A stretch of DNA of 12,002 bases from an uncultured Lachnospiraceae bacterium (GCA_910577785.1 CAJTNT010000074.1:1-12002), one strand, 5' to 3'. Positions 1 to 5,862 are shown, numbered from the stretch's first letter. The notes: generated from the sequence alone by a model not told the origin. Program-made: numbers and translations.

Positions 1-331
1 GAATCAGATCCGAGAGCATCTGCACAGACGCAACTTCCCCGCATCCAATAGCAATCTTTCCCTCTACCTGTTCTTCCTGCTCTACCAATTCTTTTTCTGT
101 TTTATCAACCAGCTGTAGAATTTCCTCTGCCCGGCGCCGGAGCAGCAGACCTTCATTCGTCAGCCGGATCTTCCGTGTCCCCCTGTCAAACAACCGGACA
201 CCAATTTCTTCCTCCATCTGTGCAAGTTGGCGGGAAAGCGTCGGCTGTGTAATATGTAAAACTTCTGCGGCTTTTGTAATGCTTTCTTCCCTTACTACGG
301 TAAGAAAATAGCGAAGAACCCTGATTTCCAT
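1..331 (-). CDS. LysR-family transcriptional regulator, N-terminal part (runs off window)
   Basis: The first 110 codons of a LysR-type DNA-binding regulator are present; the rest lies beyond the window edge. The N-terminal winged helix-turn-helix is clear: residues about 1-60 contain the family pattern SITKAAEVLHITQPTLSRQL followed by E-x-x-I-G-V-R-L-F-D-R and an R-L-T-N-E-G wing. The linker helix (about 60-90, rich in E and K) and the start of the effector-binding domain (KIAIGCGE) follow. The start at 331 is supported by GAGAGGAG just upstream and a strong promoter at 373-401. The effector-binding domain is missing here, so the ligand and target genes cannot be named. The nearest upstream genes are decayed, so its original divergent partner may be lost. 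Confidence 0.93.
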   Translation of the reverse strand, partial: MEIRVLRYFLTVVREESITKAAEVLHITQPTLSRQLAQMEEEIGVRLFDRGTRKIRLTNEGLLLRRRAEEILQLVDKTEKELVEQEEQVEGKIAIGCGEVASVQMLSDLI

Positions 332-372
332 ATGCAAACTCCTCTCAGGTTTATCCATGCTTTGCAGATTGT

Positions 373-401
373 ATTATAACATTTTTATGCCTTTTAGGCA
401 A
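373..401 (-). promoter_or_regulatory. Predicted sigma-A promoter of the LysR gene, with overlapping palindrome
   Basis: On the minus strand the sequence reads TTGCCT (396-401), a 17-base spacer, then a perfect TATAAT (373-378), about 42 bases before the LysR start codon. The -35 box is part of a short dyad, TGCCT-AAA-AGGCA, which could be an operator for autoregulation. The operator role is inferred only from position and symmetry. Confidence 0.7.
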
Positions 402-436
402 TATAACCATACCTTTTGATTTTGCCTTTAGTGGAT

Positions 437-572
437 TCAAATTTTTAGAAAGGGTGTAAAGATTACTAAGGGATCCTTATCATCCCCATATGTTCTTGGA
501 ACAGACCCATAATTCATCTACAAAATCTGTCGGAAATATTCTATCTTTGCTAATATCATGCCAAATGTTCAT
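437..572 (-). pseudogene. ppa: Inorganic pyrophosphatase remnant (internal deletion, frameshift, truncated)
   Basis: The ATG at 572, preceded by AGGTGGG, opens MNIWHDISKDRIFPTDFV, which matches the characteristic start of clostridial family I soluble pyrophosphatases. That frame soon ends at a stop at 480. In a neighbouring frame at about 467-510 the sequence reads NYGSVPRTYGDDKDPL, the downstream substrate-binding region of the same family (the D-D-K-D-P-L acidic motif). The roughly 50 residues normally between these blocks are absent, and nothing recognisable follows the DPL motif; that frame stops at 437. The enzyme would normally hydrolyse cytosolic pyrophosphate; this copy cannot be functional. 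Recognition comes from memory of the family motifs, supported by two collinear blocks. Confidence 0.75.
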
Positions 573-648
573 ATGTAATACCCACCTAATGCCTGATTGT
601 AAACAACCCACAATTTTTCTAATTACACACTTATTCTGAAGCAAAAAC

Positions 649-694
649 GGCAGTACACAAATTTTACTGGAAAAGAACAAAGATGTGTACTGCC
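649..694 (-). terminator. Probable intrinsic terminator of the sugar-operon remnant
   Basis: Perfect 11-base inverted arms (GGCAGTACACA at 649-659 and TGTGTACTGCC at 684-694) flank a 24-base loop. On the minus strand the second arm is followed by GTTTTTG, a short U-run. The hairpin begins about 15 bases after the HPr stop codon, as expected for the end of that transcript. The loop is longer than usual, which lowers certainty. Confidence 0.6.
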
Positions 695-709
695 AAAAGC
701 TGATTCACA

Positions 710-907
710 TTATAGATTTGTCTCAAAAAATACTTTCATTGTTTCACAGGCCGCATCCTCATCTGCGCCCTCTACTGTAATCTCTACTGTCTGGCCACAT
801 TTCACGCCAAGCCCCATAACTGCCATCAATTTTGTTGCCTCAGCCGTTTTTCCATCCTTATTGAGCACAACCTTACTTTGGAACTTTTTTGCCTCTTTTA
901 CCAGCAT
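710..907 (-). pseudogene. HPr-family phosphocarrier, N-terminally truncated (no active-site His)
   Basis: The 65-residue reading frame matches the C-terminal three quarters of HPr, the cytosolic phosphoryl carrier of the sugar phosphotransferase system: LVKEAKKFQSKV, then the ATKLMAVMGLGVKCGQ segment and the VTVEGADEDAA-type end. HPr is normally about 85-88 residues, and the first ~20 residues are missing, including the G-x-H-A-R-P-A-G block with the phosphorylated histidine. The frame begins at the codon after the normal PAG, with no ribosome binding site, immediately after the cupin stop codon. The position of the regulatory Ser46 (KSIMG in Bacillus) is occupied by K in TKLMA. It probably belonged to a sugar-specific PTS operon together with the GH1 and cupin genes. 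As it stands it cannot carry phosphate; I read it as a deletion remnant rather than a functional short protein. Confidence 0.82.
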
Positions 908-912
908 ACTAG

Positions 913-1251
913 TTAAGAATTTATCACTAACGCTATGAAAATTAACTCTTCCTTTTCTTGATTGAATATACCATGTTCATCTCCGTCCAGACAGATTACC
1001 GCCTCACCAGCTTTAATCTCATATTCTTCCCCATTATCTGTATAAAGTCCACGTCCCTGCATAATAAAGTAAATTTCGCTTTCCTTTTCATGACGGTGTA
1101 TTCCTAAAGAAGCGCCCTGCCTCAATCGGATCGTGATAAAACATCTATTTTTTGAGTGCATCATATCACTTGATGCAATGTCACAGATAAGAGCATCCCC
1201 TTTTCCCTGAAATAATTTATGTGCAACTCTTTCTTTTAATTGCAGTTTCAT
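913..1251 (-). CDS. Small single-domain cupin protein
   Basis: This is a 112-residue cupin_2-type beta-barrel. Cupin motif 1 is seen around residues 46-68, with likely metal ligands H52, H54 and E59 in HRHEKESE, followed by the G-R-G turn. Motif 2 is around residues 80-97 (AGEAVICLDGDEHGIFN), with the fourth ligand H93 and the family Asn at 97. A strong AGGAGGTGG lies upstream at about 1261-1269. There is no signal peptide or membrane segment, so it is cytosolic. It sits between a beta-glucosidase remnant and an HPr remnant, in the same orientation and without an intervening terminator, which suggests a role in sugar or glucoside handling (isomerase-like or sensor-like). The substrate cannot be read from the sequence. 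It is the only gene in this block that looks intact, although the adjoining HPr deletion may have altered its last codons. Confidence 0.85.
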   Translation of the reverse strand: MKLQLKERVAHKLFQGKGDALICDIASSDMMHSKNRCFITIRLRQGASLGIHRHEKESEIYFIMQGRGLYTDNGEEYEIKAGEAVICLDGDEHGIFNQEKEELIFIALVINS

Positions 1252-1304
1252 ATCTCATACCACCTCCTGTAGCCATCACCAAACCACATCATAAATGGAA
1301 AAAG

Positions 1305-1498
1305 CTATAACGATTCACCATTCGTCGCAATCACTCTCTTATACCATTCAAAAGATTTCTTCTTATAACGTTTTCCACTGCCTGAACCATCATCATTTTT
1401 ATCTACATAGATAAATCCGTACCGTTTACGCAGTTCCCCCGTAGTGAAAGAAACAACATCAATACAGCCCCATGGCGTATATCCCATCAAGGCATCAC
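1305..1498 (-). pseudogene. 6-phospho-beta-glucosidase (GH1) C-terminal remnant
   Basis: The last ~61 codons of a glycoside hydrolase family 1 enzyme are present: LMGYTPWGCIDVVSF, then ELRKRYGFIYVDKNDDG, a lysine-rich stretch, and SFEWYKRVIATNGESL before a TAG stop. YTPWGCIDVVS is the strongly conserved segment after the catalytic nucleophile region in phospho-beta-glucosidases, which hydrolyse PTS-imported, phosphorylated beta-glucosides. The family is about 470 residues long, so nearly 90 percent, including both catalytic glutamates, is missing. Upstream the frame hits a stop within a few codons, and the sequence changes to the start of an RpiR-type regulator in another frame at about 1490-1500, so this is a deletion junction. 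Confidence 0.85.
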
Positions 1499-1558
1499 AT
1501 ATTGATAAACACTCATTTCCAAATCATTTAGGCCTTGAATGTTTTGTATGGTAAACAT
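1487..1558 (-). pseudogene. RpiR/MurR-family regulator, N-terminal remnant
   Basis: A short frame (23 codons) starts at ATG 1558 and contains GLNDLEMSVYQYVM. This resembles the first helix of RpiR-type (HTH_6) regulators, where L-N-x-L-E-x-x-V-Y-x-Y-V precedes the helix-turn-helix. A GAGGGG ribosome-binding-like sequence (1571-1577, spacing about 12) and a good promoter (1659-1687) precede it. The frame is cut after about 22 codons, at the join to the GH1 remnant. RpiR proteins commonly control phosphosugar and PTS operons, which fits the GH1, cupin and HPr genes downstream. The identification rests on a short match and is strengthened by this context. Confidence 0.6.
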
Positions 1559-1658
1559 CTACTATCTGTTCCCCTCTTTCTATTTATTAAAATATTGAAT
1601 TACATTATCACATTTTTGTTTCAAAATGCATTGTATGCTTGTCAATATGCTCAATAAC

Positions 1659-1687
1659 ATATTACTATTATGCTTTTCTATAGTCAA
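1659..1687 (-). promoter_or_regulatory. Predicted sigma-A promoter of the sugar-operon remnant
   Basis: On the minus strand TTGACT (1682-1687) and TAATAT (1659-1664) are separated by exactly 17 bases. The -10 box ends about 100 bases before the RpiR-remnant start. It points into the RpiR-GH1-cupin-HPr series, which ends at the hairpin at 649-694. Confidence 0.65.
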
Positions 1688-1737
1688 GACATATTAAAAC
1701 CCAGTTTGTGTTAAGTAATCGTTGGCAACTTTCCACT

Positions 1738-1962
1738 TTATTTTTCTCTATGATATTTCACCTGTTTTTTGTATGCTAAATAAGCCCTGCCGGGTTCTTT
1801 CTCCAGTTAACAACAAAACGCTTTCTTAAACGCTTTTCTTGATGCCGTCTGCATCGCTTCCACTATCGGCATTTCCCTACCCAATTCACACACATAAGAA
1901 AATATTTTTTGTTCCAATGTCTTGAATGATACCAGTTTTTCCTCTACAATAGATTTCATCAT
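1738..1962 (-). pseudogene. ISLre2-like (UPF0236) transposase 5' remnant
   Basis: A 51-codon frame starts at ATG 1962 after GGAG (CTTTAGAAG region) and begins MMKSIVEEKLVSFKTLEQ, continuing KIFSYVCELGRE. This matches the N-terminus of ISLre2-family transposases as I remember them (S-I-V-E-E, S-F-x-x-L-E-x-x-I-F-x-Y-V-x-x-L-G-R-E). After residue 30 the match is lost, and the frame ends at a stop at 1807. Reading on in the same frame gives another 22 codons (LEKEPGRAYLAYKKQ and onward) to a second stop near 1738-1740, possibly more degenerate insertion-sequence material. Full-length members exceed 400 residues, so this copy is inactive. No terminal inverted repeats were found. Confidence 0.5.
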
Positions 1963-2016
1963 ACAGTCTCCTTTAGAAGTATAATAAATATATCATATTT
2001 ACTTCGGAGGCAAGGT

Positions 2017-2229
2017 ATGGACTACATGACAACCAAAGAAGCCGCCAGCATATGGGGCATATCGGACAGGCGTGTATTACAATATTGCAACGCCGGACGG
2101 ATCGACGGAGCCGTCAAAATGGGGAACACCTGGCTGATTCCAAAAAGCGCAGAAAAGCCTGCTGACGGAAGATTTAAAAGCGTAAAAAACCAAGAAAACA
2201 GACCAAAGGAGATTACTTGCAATGAATGA
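2017..2229 (+). CDS. Small helix-turn-helix (excisionase/MerR-like) DNA-binding protein
   Basis: This is a 70-residue protein with a HTH_17-like domain at residues 4-45: MTTKEAASIWGISDRRVLQY supplies the two helices, and the G-R-I-D-G-A-x-x-x-G-N-T-W-L-I-P wing follows. The tail (46-70) is basic and probably disordered. A clear GGAGG at 2006-2010, six bases before ATG 2017, sets the start. Its last codons overlap the response regulator start by 8 bases (stop at 2227-2229, next ATG at 2222), so the two are translationally coupled. It probably binds DNA as an accessory regulator of the two-component operon, or assists its regulator; it resembles excisionase-type proteins in fold only, and no integrase is nearby. 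A TATAAT sits at 1980-1985 without a convincing -35. Confidence 0.82.
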   Translation: MDYMTTKEAASIWGISDRRVLQYCNAGRIDGAVKMGNTWLIPKSAEKPADGRFKSVKNQENRPKEITCNE

Positions 2230-2926
2230 ATACAAAATTATGGCTGTGGACGATGAACCGGATATTCTGGATCTGCTCGAAAAGGCTTTACGTATTGAGG
2301 GCTTTCCTACTGTCATAAAAATCGATACAGGCAGAAAGGCGGTAAATGCCTGCAAAGAAATACAGCCGGACATAATAATCTTAGATGTTATGCTTCCAGA
2401 TATTGACGGCTACGAAGTGTGCAGGCAGATCCGGCAGTTTTCCCATTGCCCTATCCTGTTCCTTTCTTCCAAAAATGATGAATTAGATAAAATTCTGGGC
2501 TTGGCTGTCGGCGGCGATGATTATGTTACCAAGCCTTTCAGTCCCAAGGAAATTGCTTACAGGGTGAAAGCGCAGTTGCGCCGCATGGAATACAGGCAAA
2601 GCCCCCGCGTCAGCCAGACAATAGAAATCGGCGCCTTGACAATTGATACAGATGGCTGCCAGGCGATCAAAGACGGCCGGGATCTGGAACTGACTGCCAG
2701 AGAGTTTGAGATCTTGCAATATTTAGCGGAAAATAAAGGACGGGTGATCAGCCGCGAGCGTATATACGAAGCGGTCTGGAACGAGGACAGCTTTGGCTGC
2801 GATAATACGGTCATGGTCCATATCCGACACCTGCGCGAGAAAATGGAAACCGATCCTGCTGCTCCACAATATCTTATCACAATGAAAGGCTTAGGCTATA
2901 AGCTGGTAAATCCTTATGAAAAGTAA
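2222..2926 (+). CDS. OmpR/PhoB-family response regulator
   Basis: This 234-residue cytosolic transcription factor is phosphorylated by its partner kinase. The receiver domain (about 4-120) has the acidic pair D10-D11, the phosphorylation site D55 in IIILDVMLPDIDGYEV, a switch Ser at 82-83 and K104 in YVTKPF. The C-terminal winged-helix DNA-binding domain (about 135-230) shows LTAREFEILQYLAENKGRV, then VMVHIRHLREKM and the YLITMKGLGYKL ending typical of the family. Length and domain order are normal. It is coupled by overlaps to the small helix-turn-helix gene before it (8 bases) and the kinase after it (11 bases). Targets are unknown: no transporter or resistance gene follows in the operon. 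Confidence 0.97.
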   Translation: MNEYKIMAVDDEPDILDLLEKALRIEGFPTVIKIDTGRKAVNACKEIQPDIIILDVMLPDIDGYEVCRQIRQFSHCPILFLSSKNDELDKILGLAVGGDDYVTKPFSPKEIAYRVKAQLRRMEYRQSPRVSQTIEIGALTIDTDGCQAIKDGRDLELTAREFEILQYLAENKGRVISRERIYEAVWNEDSFGCDNTVMVHIRHLREKMETDPAAPQYLITMKGLGYKLVNPYEK

Positions 2927-4343
2927 AAAGAATTTCAACCCTTTCTTTCGGATGGTTCTGCTCCTTTCCATGACATTATTAGTCGGCATTGTCACGGCAA
3001 TCGGCTTGTTCTATTATATGTTCTCAATCCCAGAACCGGAAGGAATGAGCCTCGCCCATTGGCCGCAAACCTTTACAAACAATTTTTCTTCCTGGACAAC
3101 TTATGAGGACGGCGAACTCTCTATAGAGCAGATCGGTCTTGACCGATTAGATGAATATGGGCTGTGGATTCAGTTTTTGGATGAATCCGGCCAGGAGATT
3201 TTTTCCTATAACAAACCTGCCGGCTACCCTGAAAAATATTCCGCTTCCGAACTGCTGGCTCTTAGCTCCAGTGACTATCAAAACGGATATACGGTATTTG
3301 TAAACAGTCTGGAGGATCCCGAAGAAGCCTGCAGCTATTGTATCGGATTTCCTTATGATATAAGAAAGTATATGCTGCATTACAACGGCGACAGAGTTGC
3401 AAGGCTCTCCCCTGTAGCAAGACTAATTATTCTTGCTGCTTTAGGCTCCATTGTTATTGTCGTTCTTGTTTACGGTTTTTGGCTTTCACGGAAATTGTCA
3501 GGCATTACAGAAGGTATCAAAAATATCTCTCTCCGTACCTATGGACCACTACAGGAAAACGGGATGTTCGGCGAAATCTACAGCGCCCTGAACAAAATGG
3601 ACAGGGACATACACCGCGCCGACCAAATAAGCCAAGAAACAGAAACAATGCGCCGGGAATGGATTGCAAATATTACCCATGACCTGAAAACGCCCCTGTC
3701 CCCAATCAAAGGCTATGCAGAACTGCTGGCTGACAGTTCGGATAAAGACAAACAAACGATACAGGAATACGGTGCCATTATCTTAAAGAATATCAGTCAT
3801 ACTGAAACCCTGATCAATGATCTGAAGCTGACCTGGCAGCTTGATTCCGGCTCTATACCGTACAATCCTCAAAAAATTCGTATTACACGCTTTGTCAAAG
3901 AATGGGTAATTGATATTGTCAATGATCCTGCTTTTTCAGACCGGGATATTGCATTTGAAAGTAATGTGCCAGAATTGTATGCCGATATTGATCCTGCTCT
4001 ATTTCGGCGCGCCGTTACGAATCTGATTTTGAACGCCCTCACACATAACCCTGCCAAAACAACAGTAAGCGTTACACTTGACATAGACAAAAACGAAAGT
4101 ATTCTGCTGTCTGTCCATGATAACGGAAATGGACTGAGCAGATCAGAACAATCAAAGCTGTTTGAGCGGTATTACAGAGGAACAAACACAAAAGAAAAGC
4201 CAGAAGGAAGCGGACTGGGGCTTGCCATAGCGAACCAGATTGTAACCCTTCATGGCGGTGAGATCACAGTCAAAAGCCAGATCGGCATTGGAACAGAATT
4301 TAGAATCCAGATCCCCTGTGAAAACAGGAAGACTGCAAATTAA
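2916..4343 (+). CDS. Membrane sensor histidine kinase
   Basis: This 475-residue inner-membrane kinase pairs with the preceding response regulator. Two membrane segments (about 12-34 and 168-190) bracket an extracellular sensor domain of about 130 residues that has two cysteines close together (C139, C142). A HAMP-like linker follows, then the dimerisation/phosphoacceptor domain with H255 in ANITHDLKTPLSPIKGYAEL, and the ATPase domain with the N box (RRAVTNLILNALTHN), G1 (VHDNGNGL), F box (LFERYYRG) and G2 (GSGLGLAI at about 431-438). All catalytic motifs are intact. The start overlaps the regulator by 11 bases. The signal sensed cannot be deduced; kinases of this shape in Firmicutes often respond to cell-envelope stress or antimicrobial peptides. 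No clear terminator follows before the convergent phage cassette. Confidence 0.96.
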   Translation: MKSKKNFNPFFRMVLLLSMTLLVGIVTAIGLFYYMFSIPEPEGMSLAHWPQTFTNNFSSWTTYEDGELSIEQIGLDRLDEYGLWIQFLDESGQEIFSYNKPAGYPEKYSASELLALSSSDYQNGYTVFVNSLEDPEEACSYCIGFPYDIRKYMLHYNGDRVARLSPVARLIILAALGSIVIVVLVYGFWLSRKLSGITEGIKNISLRTYGPLQENGMFGEIYSALNKMDRDIHRADQISQETETMRREWIANITHDLKTPLSPIKGYAELLADSSDKDKQTIQEYGAIILKNISHTETLINDLKLTWQLDSGSIPYNPQKIRITRFVKEWVIDIVNDPAFSDRDIAFESNVPELYADIDPALFRRAVTNLILNALTHNPAKTTVSVTLDIDKNESILLSVHDNGNGLSRSEQSKLFERYYRGTNTKEKPEGSGLGLAIANQIVTLHGGEITVKSQIGIGTEFRIQIPCENRKTAN

Positions 4344-4402
4344 GGTTAGATTAAGATGTTGCACAAAATAATGCCCATAAAACAATAGCTCCCAAAAATT
4401 TG

Positions 4403-4451
4403 TTGCTAATTTGTTGCCAACCATGAAAAATTTCTGGTAATTTCTGGCAAC
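4403..4451. repeat. Cluster of short direct and inverted repeats between kinase and endolysin
   Basis: AATTTGTTGC(T)AATTTGTTGCC is followed by AATTTCTGG-T-AATTTCTGGC, giving two pairs of AATTT-anchored direct repeats about 10-11 bases apart. GTTGCCA (4413-4419) and TGGCAAC (4445-4451) form a 7-base inverted repeat across them. The cluster lies in the 167-base gap between the converging kinase and endolysin genes, at the left edge of the phage-derived block. It could be a recombinase or protein binding site, or a transcription end; no matching copy was found at the other edge of the block near 6270. Confidence 0.4.
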
Positions 4452-4460
4452 GGAAAAGCA

Positions 4461-4504
4461 CAAAAATATGCTGCCCCGCATCCCTGCCCCCATGGGCGGG
4501 CAGC
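4461..4504 (-). terminator. Intrinsic terminator of the phage lysis cassette
   Basis: On the minus strand, just after the endolysin stop, GCTGCCCGC pairs with GCGGGGCAGC (one bulged G) around a GC-rich loop. ATATTTTTG follows, supplying the U-tract (complement of 4461-4468). Confidence 0.75.
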
Positions 4505-4510
4505 CCCCTT

Positions 4511-5266
4511 TCAGGACATCCCCAGCAGGGACTTCCAGGTCTTGTTCCCGGCCGTGATTTCCCCATCCGGAGTCCTGTATCCCAGCACGTCTTTCTGGTA
4601 GGCCTTGACCGCTGCCGTGAATTTGGCGCCGGCTATCCCGTCTGCCTCCCCCACGGAACGGTACTGCAGGGATGCCAGGTATTTCTGGACTGGGCGTACC
4701 GCTGGGTGCTTCCGGTTCCTGGCTGCAGATAATGTCACGGTCTTTGAGAGCGTCTCCTGCCCGGCAATCCCATCCACCTTGGCGCCAATGGCTGCCTGGA
4801 TGTCACGGATGAAGTCCTTCCTGGTATATGCGCCCTTTCCGGATGCGCCCTGGGCTGGGCTTTGGGCAGGCTCCCCAAACAGTGTCCTCACCTCCGTCAG
4901 ATCCCTCCGGCGTGACACACTGGAGAGGGTCACCCCCCTGCCAGGGTTCGATTTTGTGTTCCTGCTGCCTCCGATGCTCTCATACATCATGCCGTCCCCG
5001 GCATAGACTGCAATATGCGTCGCCTTGGTCGGCTTGCCGAAGAACAGGAGATCCGCGGGCTGCATCTGGCTGGCGGGGATTTCACTGCCCAGCCTGCGGT
5101 AGCCGTCCGCCGTTGTCCTCCCTACGCGCATCCCGGAATCGTTCAGCACCCGCCAGACGAAGCCTGAGCAGTCATACCCGCCCTCTTCCATTGACTCGCC
5201 GCCCCAGACATAGGGCTCCCCCAAGTGTTTCTTGGAATTTCTGATAATCTCTTCCCTGCTCAGCAT
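4511..5266 (-). CDS. Phage endolysin: NlpC/P60 peptidase with peptidoglycan-binding tail
   Basis: This 251-residue protein probably cleaves peptide cross-links of peptidoglycan at the end of a phage lytic cycle. The N-terminal NlpC/P60 domain (about 5-130) has the family opening HLGEPYVWGGE, the catalytic Cys33 in YDCSGFVWRV, the PADLLFFG turn and the catalytic His84 in ATHIAVYAG. After a short linker (135-145), residues 148-250 hold two related repeats, each with a DGIAG element (165-169 and 209-213) and terminal residues like PG_binding_1 domains, which would anchor the enzyme to the wall. There is no signal peptide, so release through the holin is expected. The start follows GAGAGGG with about 8 bases spacing. 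It is the last gene of the cassette and is followed by a terminator. It is GC-richer than the flanking chromosomal genes, in keeping with transfer. Confidence 0.92.
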   Translation of the reverse strand: MLSREEIIRNSKKHLGEPYVWGGESMEEGGYDCSGFVWRVLNDSGMRVGRTTADGYRRLGSEIPASQMQPADLLFFGKPTKATHIAVYAGDGMMYESIGGSRNTKSNPGRGVTLSSVSRRRDLTEVRTLFGEPAQSPAQGASGKGAYTRKDFIRDIQAAIGAKVDGIAGQETLSKTVTLSAARNRKHPAVRPVQKYLASLQYRSVGEADGIAGAKFTAAVKAYQKDVLGYRTPDGEITAGNKTWKSLLGMS

Positions 5267-5267
5267 A

Positions 5268-5460
5268 TTATTTTCCCTCTCTTTCTTCCTGCATGCGCCC
5301 TGCTTCCTGCTGGGTTCCTTCCTAGCTCCCTGCCTCCGGCTGGGTTACTCCCTGGCTCCCCCCCTCCTGCCTGGCTTCTTCCTGGCTCTCCACTGGCAGG
5401 CCTGGCTCATGCTGGGAGCTTTCCTGGCCATCCCCCTCTGGCAGGCCTCCTGCAGGAGTC
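5268..5460 (-). repeat. Degenerate purine-rich tandem repeats encoding a Gly/Gln/Glu-rich tail
   Basis: The minus strand is almost pure purine and built from variants of CAGGAAG/CCAGGGAG. The clearest pair are two adjacent 30-base units at about 5301-5360, with first codons GGG-AGC-CAG and GGG-AGC-TAG; the remaining codons align, with five substitutions in all. They encode the low-complexity C-terminal region of the gene upstream of the endolysin and continue past its stop codon to the TAA at 5268-5270. Confidence 0.7.
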
Positions 5461-5618
5461 GATGCCACCTCTACAGACGAGACATCATCTATATTATAAA
5501 TGCCAAGGTCATTGTTATTCCCGATGACAATGAAGCATTTCCCATCGTATTTATAGTCCCTGCAGCTTCCATCCCCCCATTCGTAGATCTTCCCATTCTT
5601 AAATATTATCCGGATCAT
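5322..5618 (-). CDS. Small phage lysis-cassette protein with repeat-rich tail; amber-truncated
   Basis: I do not recognise a family. The 98-residue product starts at ATG 5618, overlapping the holin stop by four bases (ATGA) with GGAAGGGGG upstream; a longer frame upstream of this ATG merely overlaps the holin in another frame. Residues 1-52 look like a compact, beta-rich domain (MIRIIFKNGKIYEWGDG, then CFIVIGNNNDLGIYNIDDV). Residues 53-98 are a low-complexity tail of Gly, Gln, Glu and Ser. The TAG at 5322-5324 falls inside the repeats at a place where the preceding repeat has CAG. In the same frame the repeats go on for 17 more codons to a TAA at 5268-5270, two bases before the endolysin ATG. 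The ancestral product was therefore probably 116 residues. Its function in lysis is unknown. Confidence 0.72.
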   Translation of the reverse strand: MIRIIFKNGKIYEWGDGSCRDYKYDGKCFIVIGNNNDLGIYNIDDVSSVEVASTPAGGLPEGDGQESSQHEPGLPVESQEEARQEGGSQGVTQPEAGS

Positions 5619-5848
5619 GCTGCGCCCCCTTCCTGCCCCAGTTCTGGCAGCCCTACCAGCGATGTGAGGATGGATATGGCCCCTGCCACCAGCGACACGG
5701 ATGCCACATTCACCCAATTTACCTCTATTACGGCCTGACCGACCGTCAGCATGGACACTGCGGTCTGCGCCATCGTCTTCACTGCGCGGATCCCCGCGGC
5801 CTCCAGCCACTGGCCTGCCTGCGCCTGCATCCCTCTCTTTTTTTCCAT
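5615..5848 (-). CDS. Phage holin, r1t-like
   Basis: This 77-residue membrane protein has the pattern of r1t-type holins: a short charged start, then WLEAAGIRAVKTMAQTAVSM, an acidic/aromatic turn (IEVNWVNV) and a second hydrophobic stretch (SLVAGAISILTSLVGLPE). Two membrane segments are predicted at about 24-43 and 47-67. Holins of this family open the membrane so the endolysin can reach the wall. AAAGGAGGAAGG a few bases upstream fixes the start at 5848. It lies 14 bases after the XhlA-like gene and overlaps the next gene by four bases, which fits a lysis operon. Confidence 0.85.
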   Translation of the reverse strand: MEKKRGMQAQAGQWLEAAGIRAVKTMAQTAVSMLTVGQAVIEVNWVNVASVSLVAGAISILTSLVGLPELGQEGGAA

Positions 5849-5862
5849 TCTGCCTTCCTCCT

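Noticed and set aside
480..680. A 66-codon minus-strand frame beginning at 680
   Set aside because: Its first half runs through the terminator hairpin after HPr and has no ribosome site there; only the part from ATG 572 is meaningful, as the pyrophosphatase remnant.
5268..5460. CRISPR array or iteron origin in the purine-rich repeats
   Set aside because: The units are degenerate, have no unique spacers, keep codon phase and encode a protein tail.
4605..5738. Several plus-strand open frames over the endolysin and holin region
   Set aside because: They are antisense shadows of GC-rich genes, with Pro/Ser/Arg-rich products, no ribosome sites and no recognisable motifs.
5619..5810. Longer minus-strand start (5810) for the small lysis-cassette protein
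   Set aside because: The extra 64 residues overlap the holin in another frame and are Gly/Arg/Ala-rich, as expected of an out-of-frame reading of GC-rich coding DNA. The ATGA overlap at 5618 with a good ribosome site is the better start.
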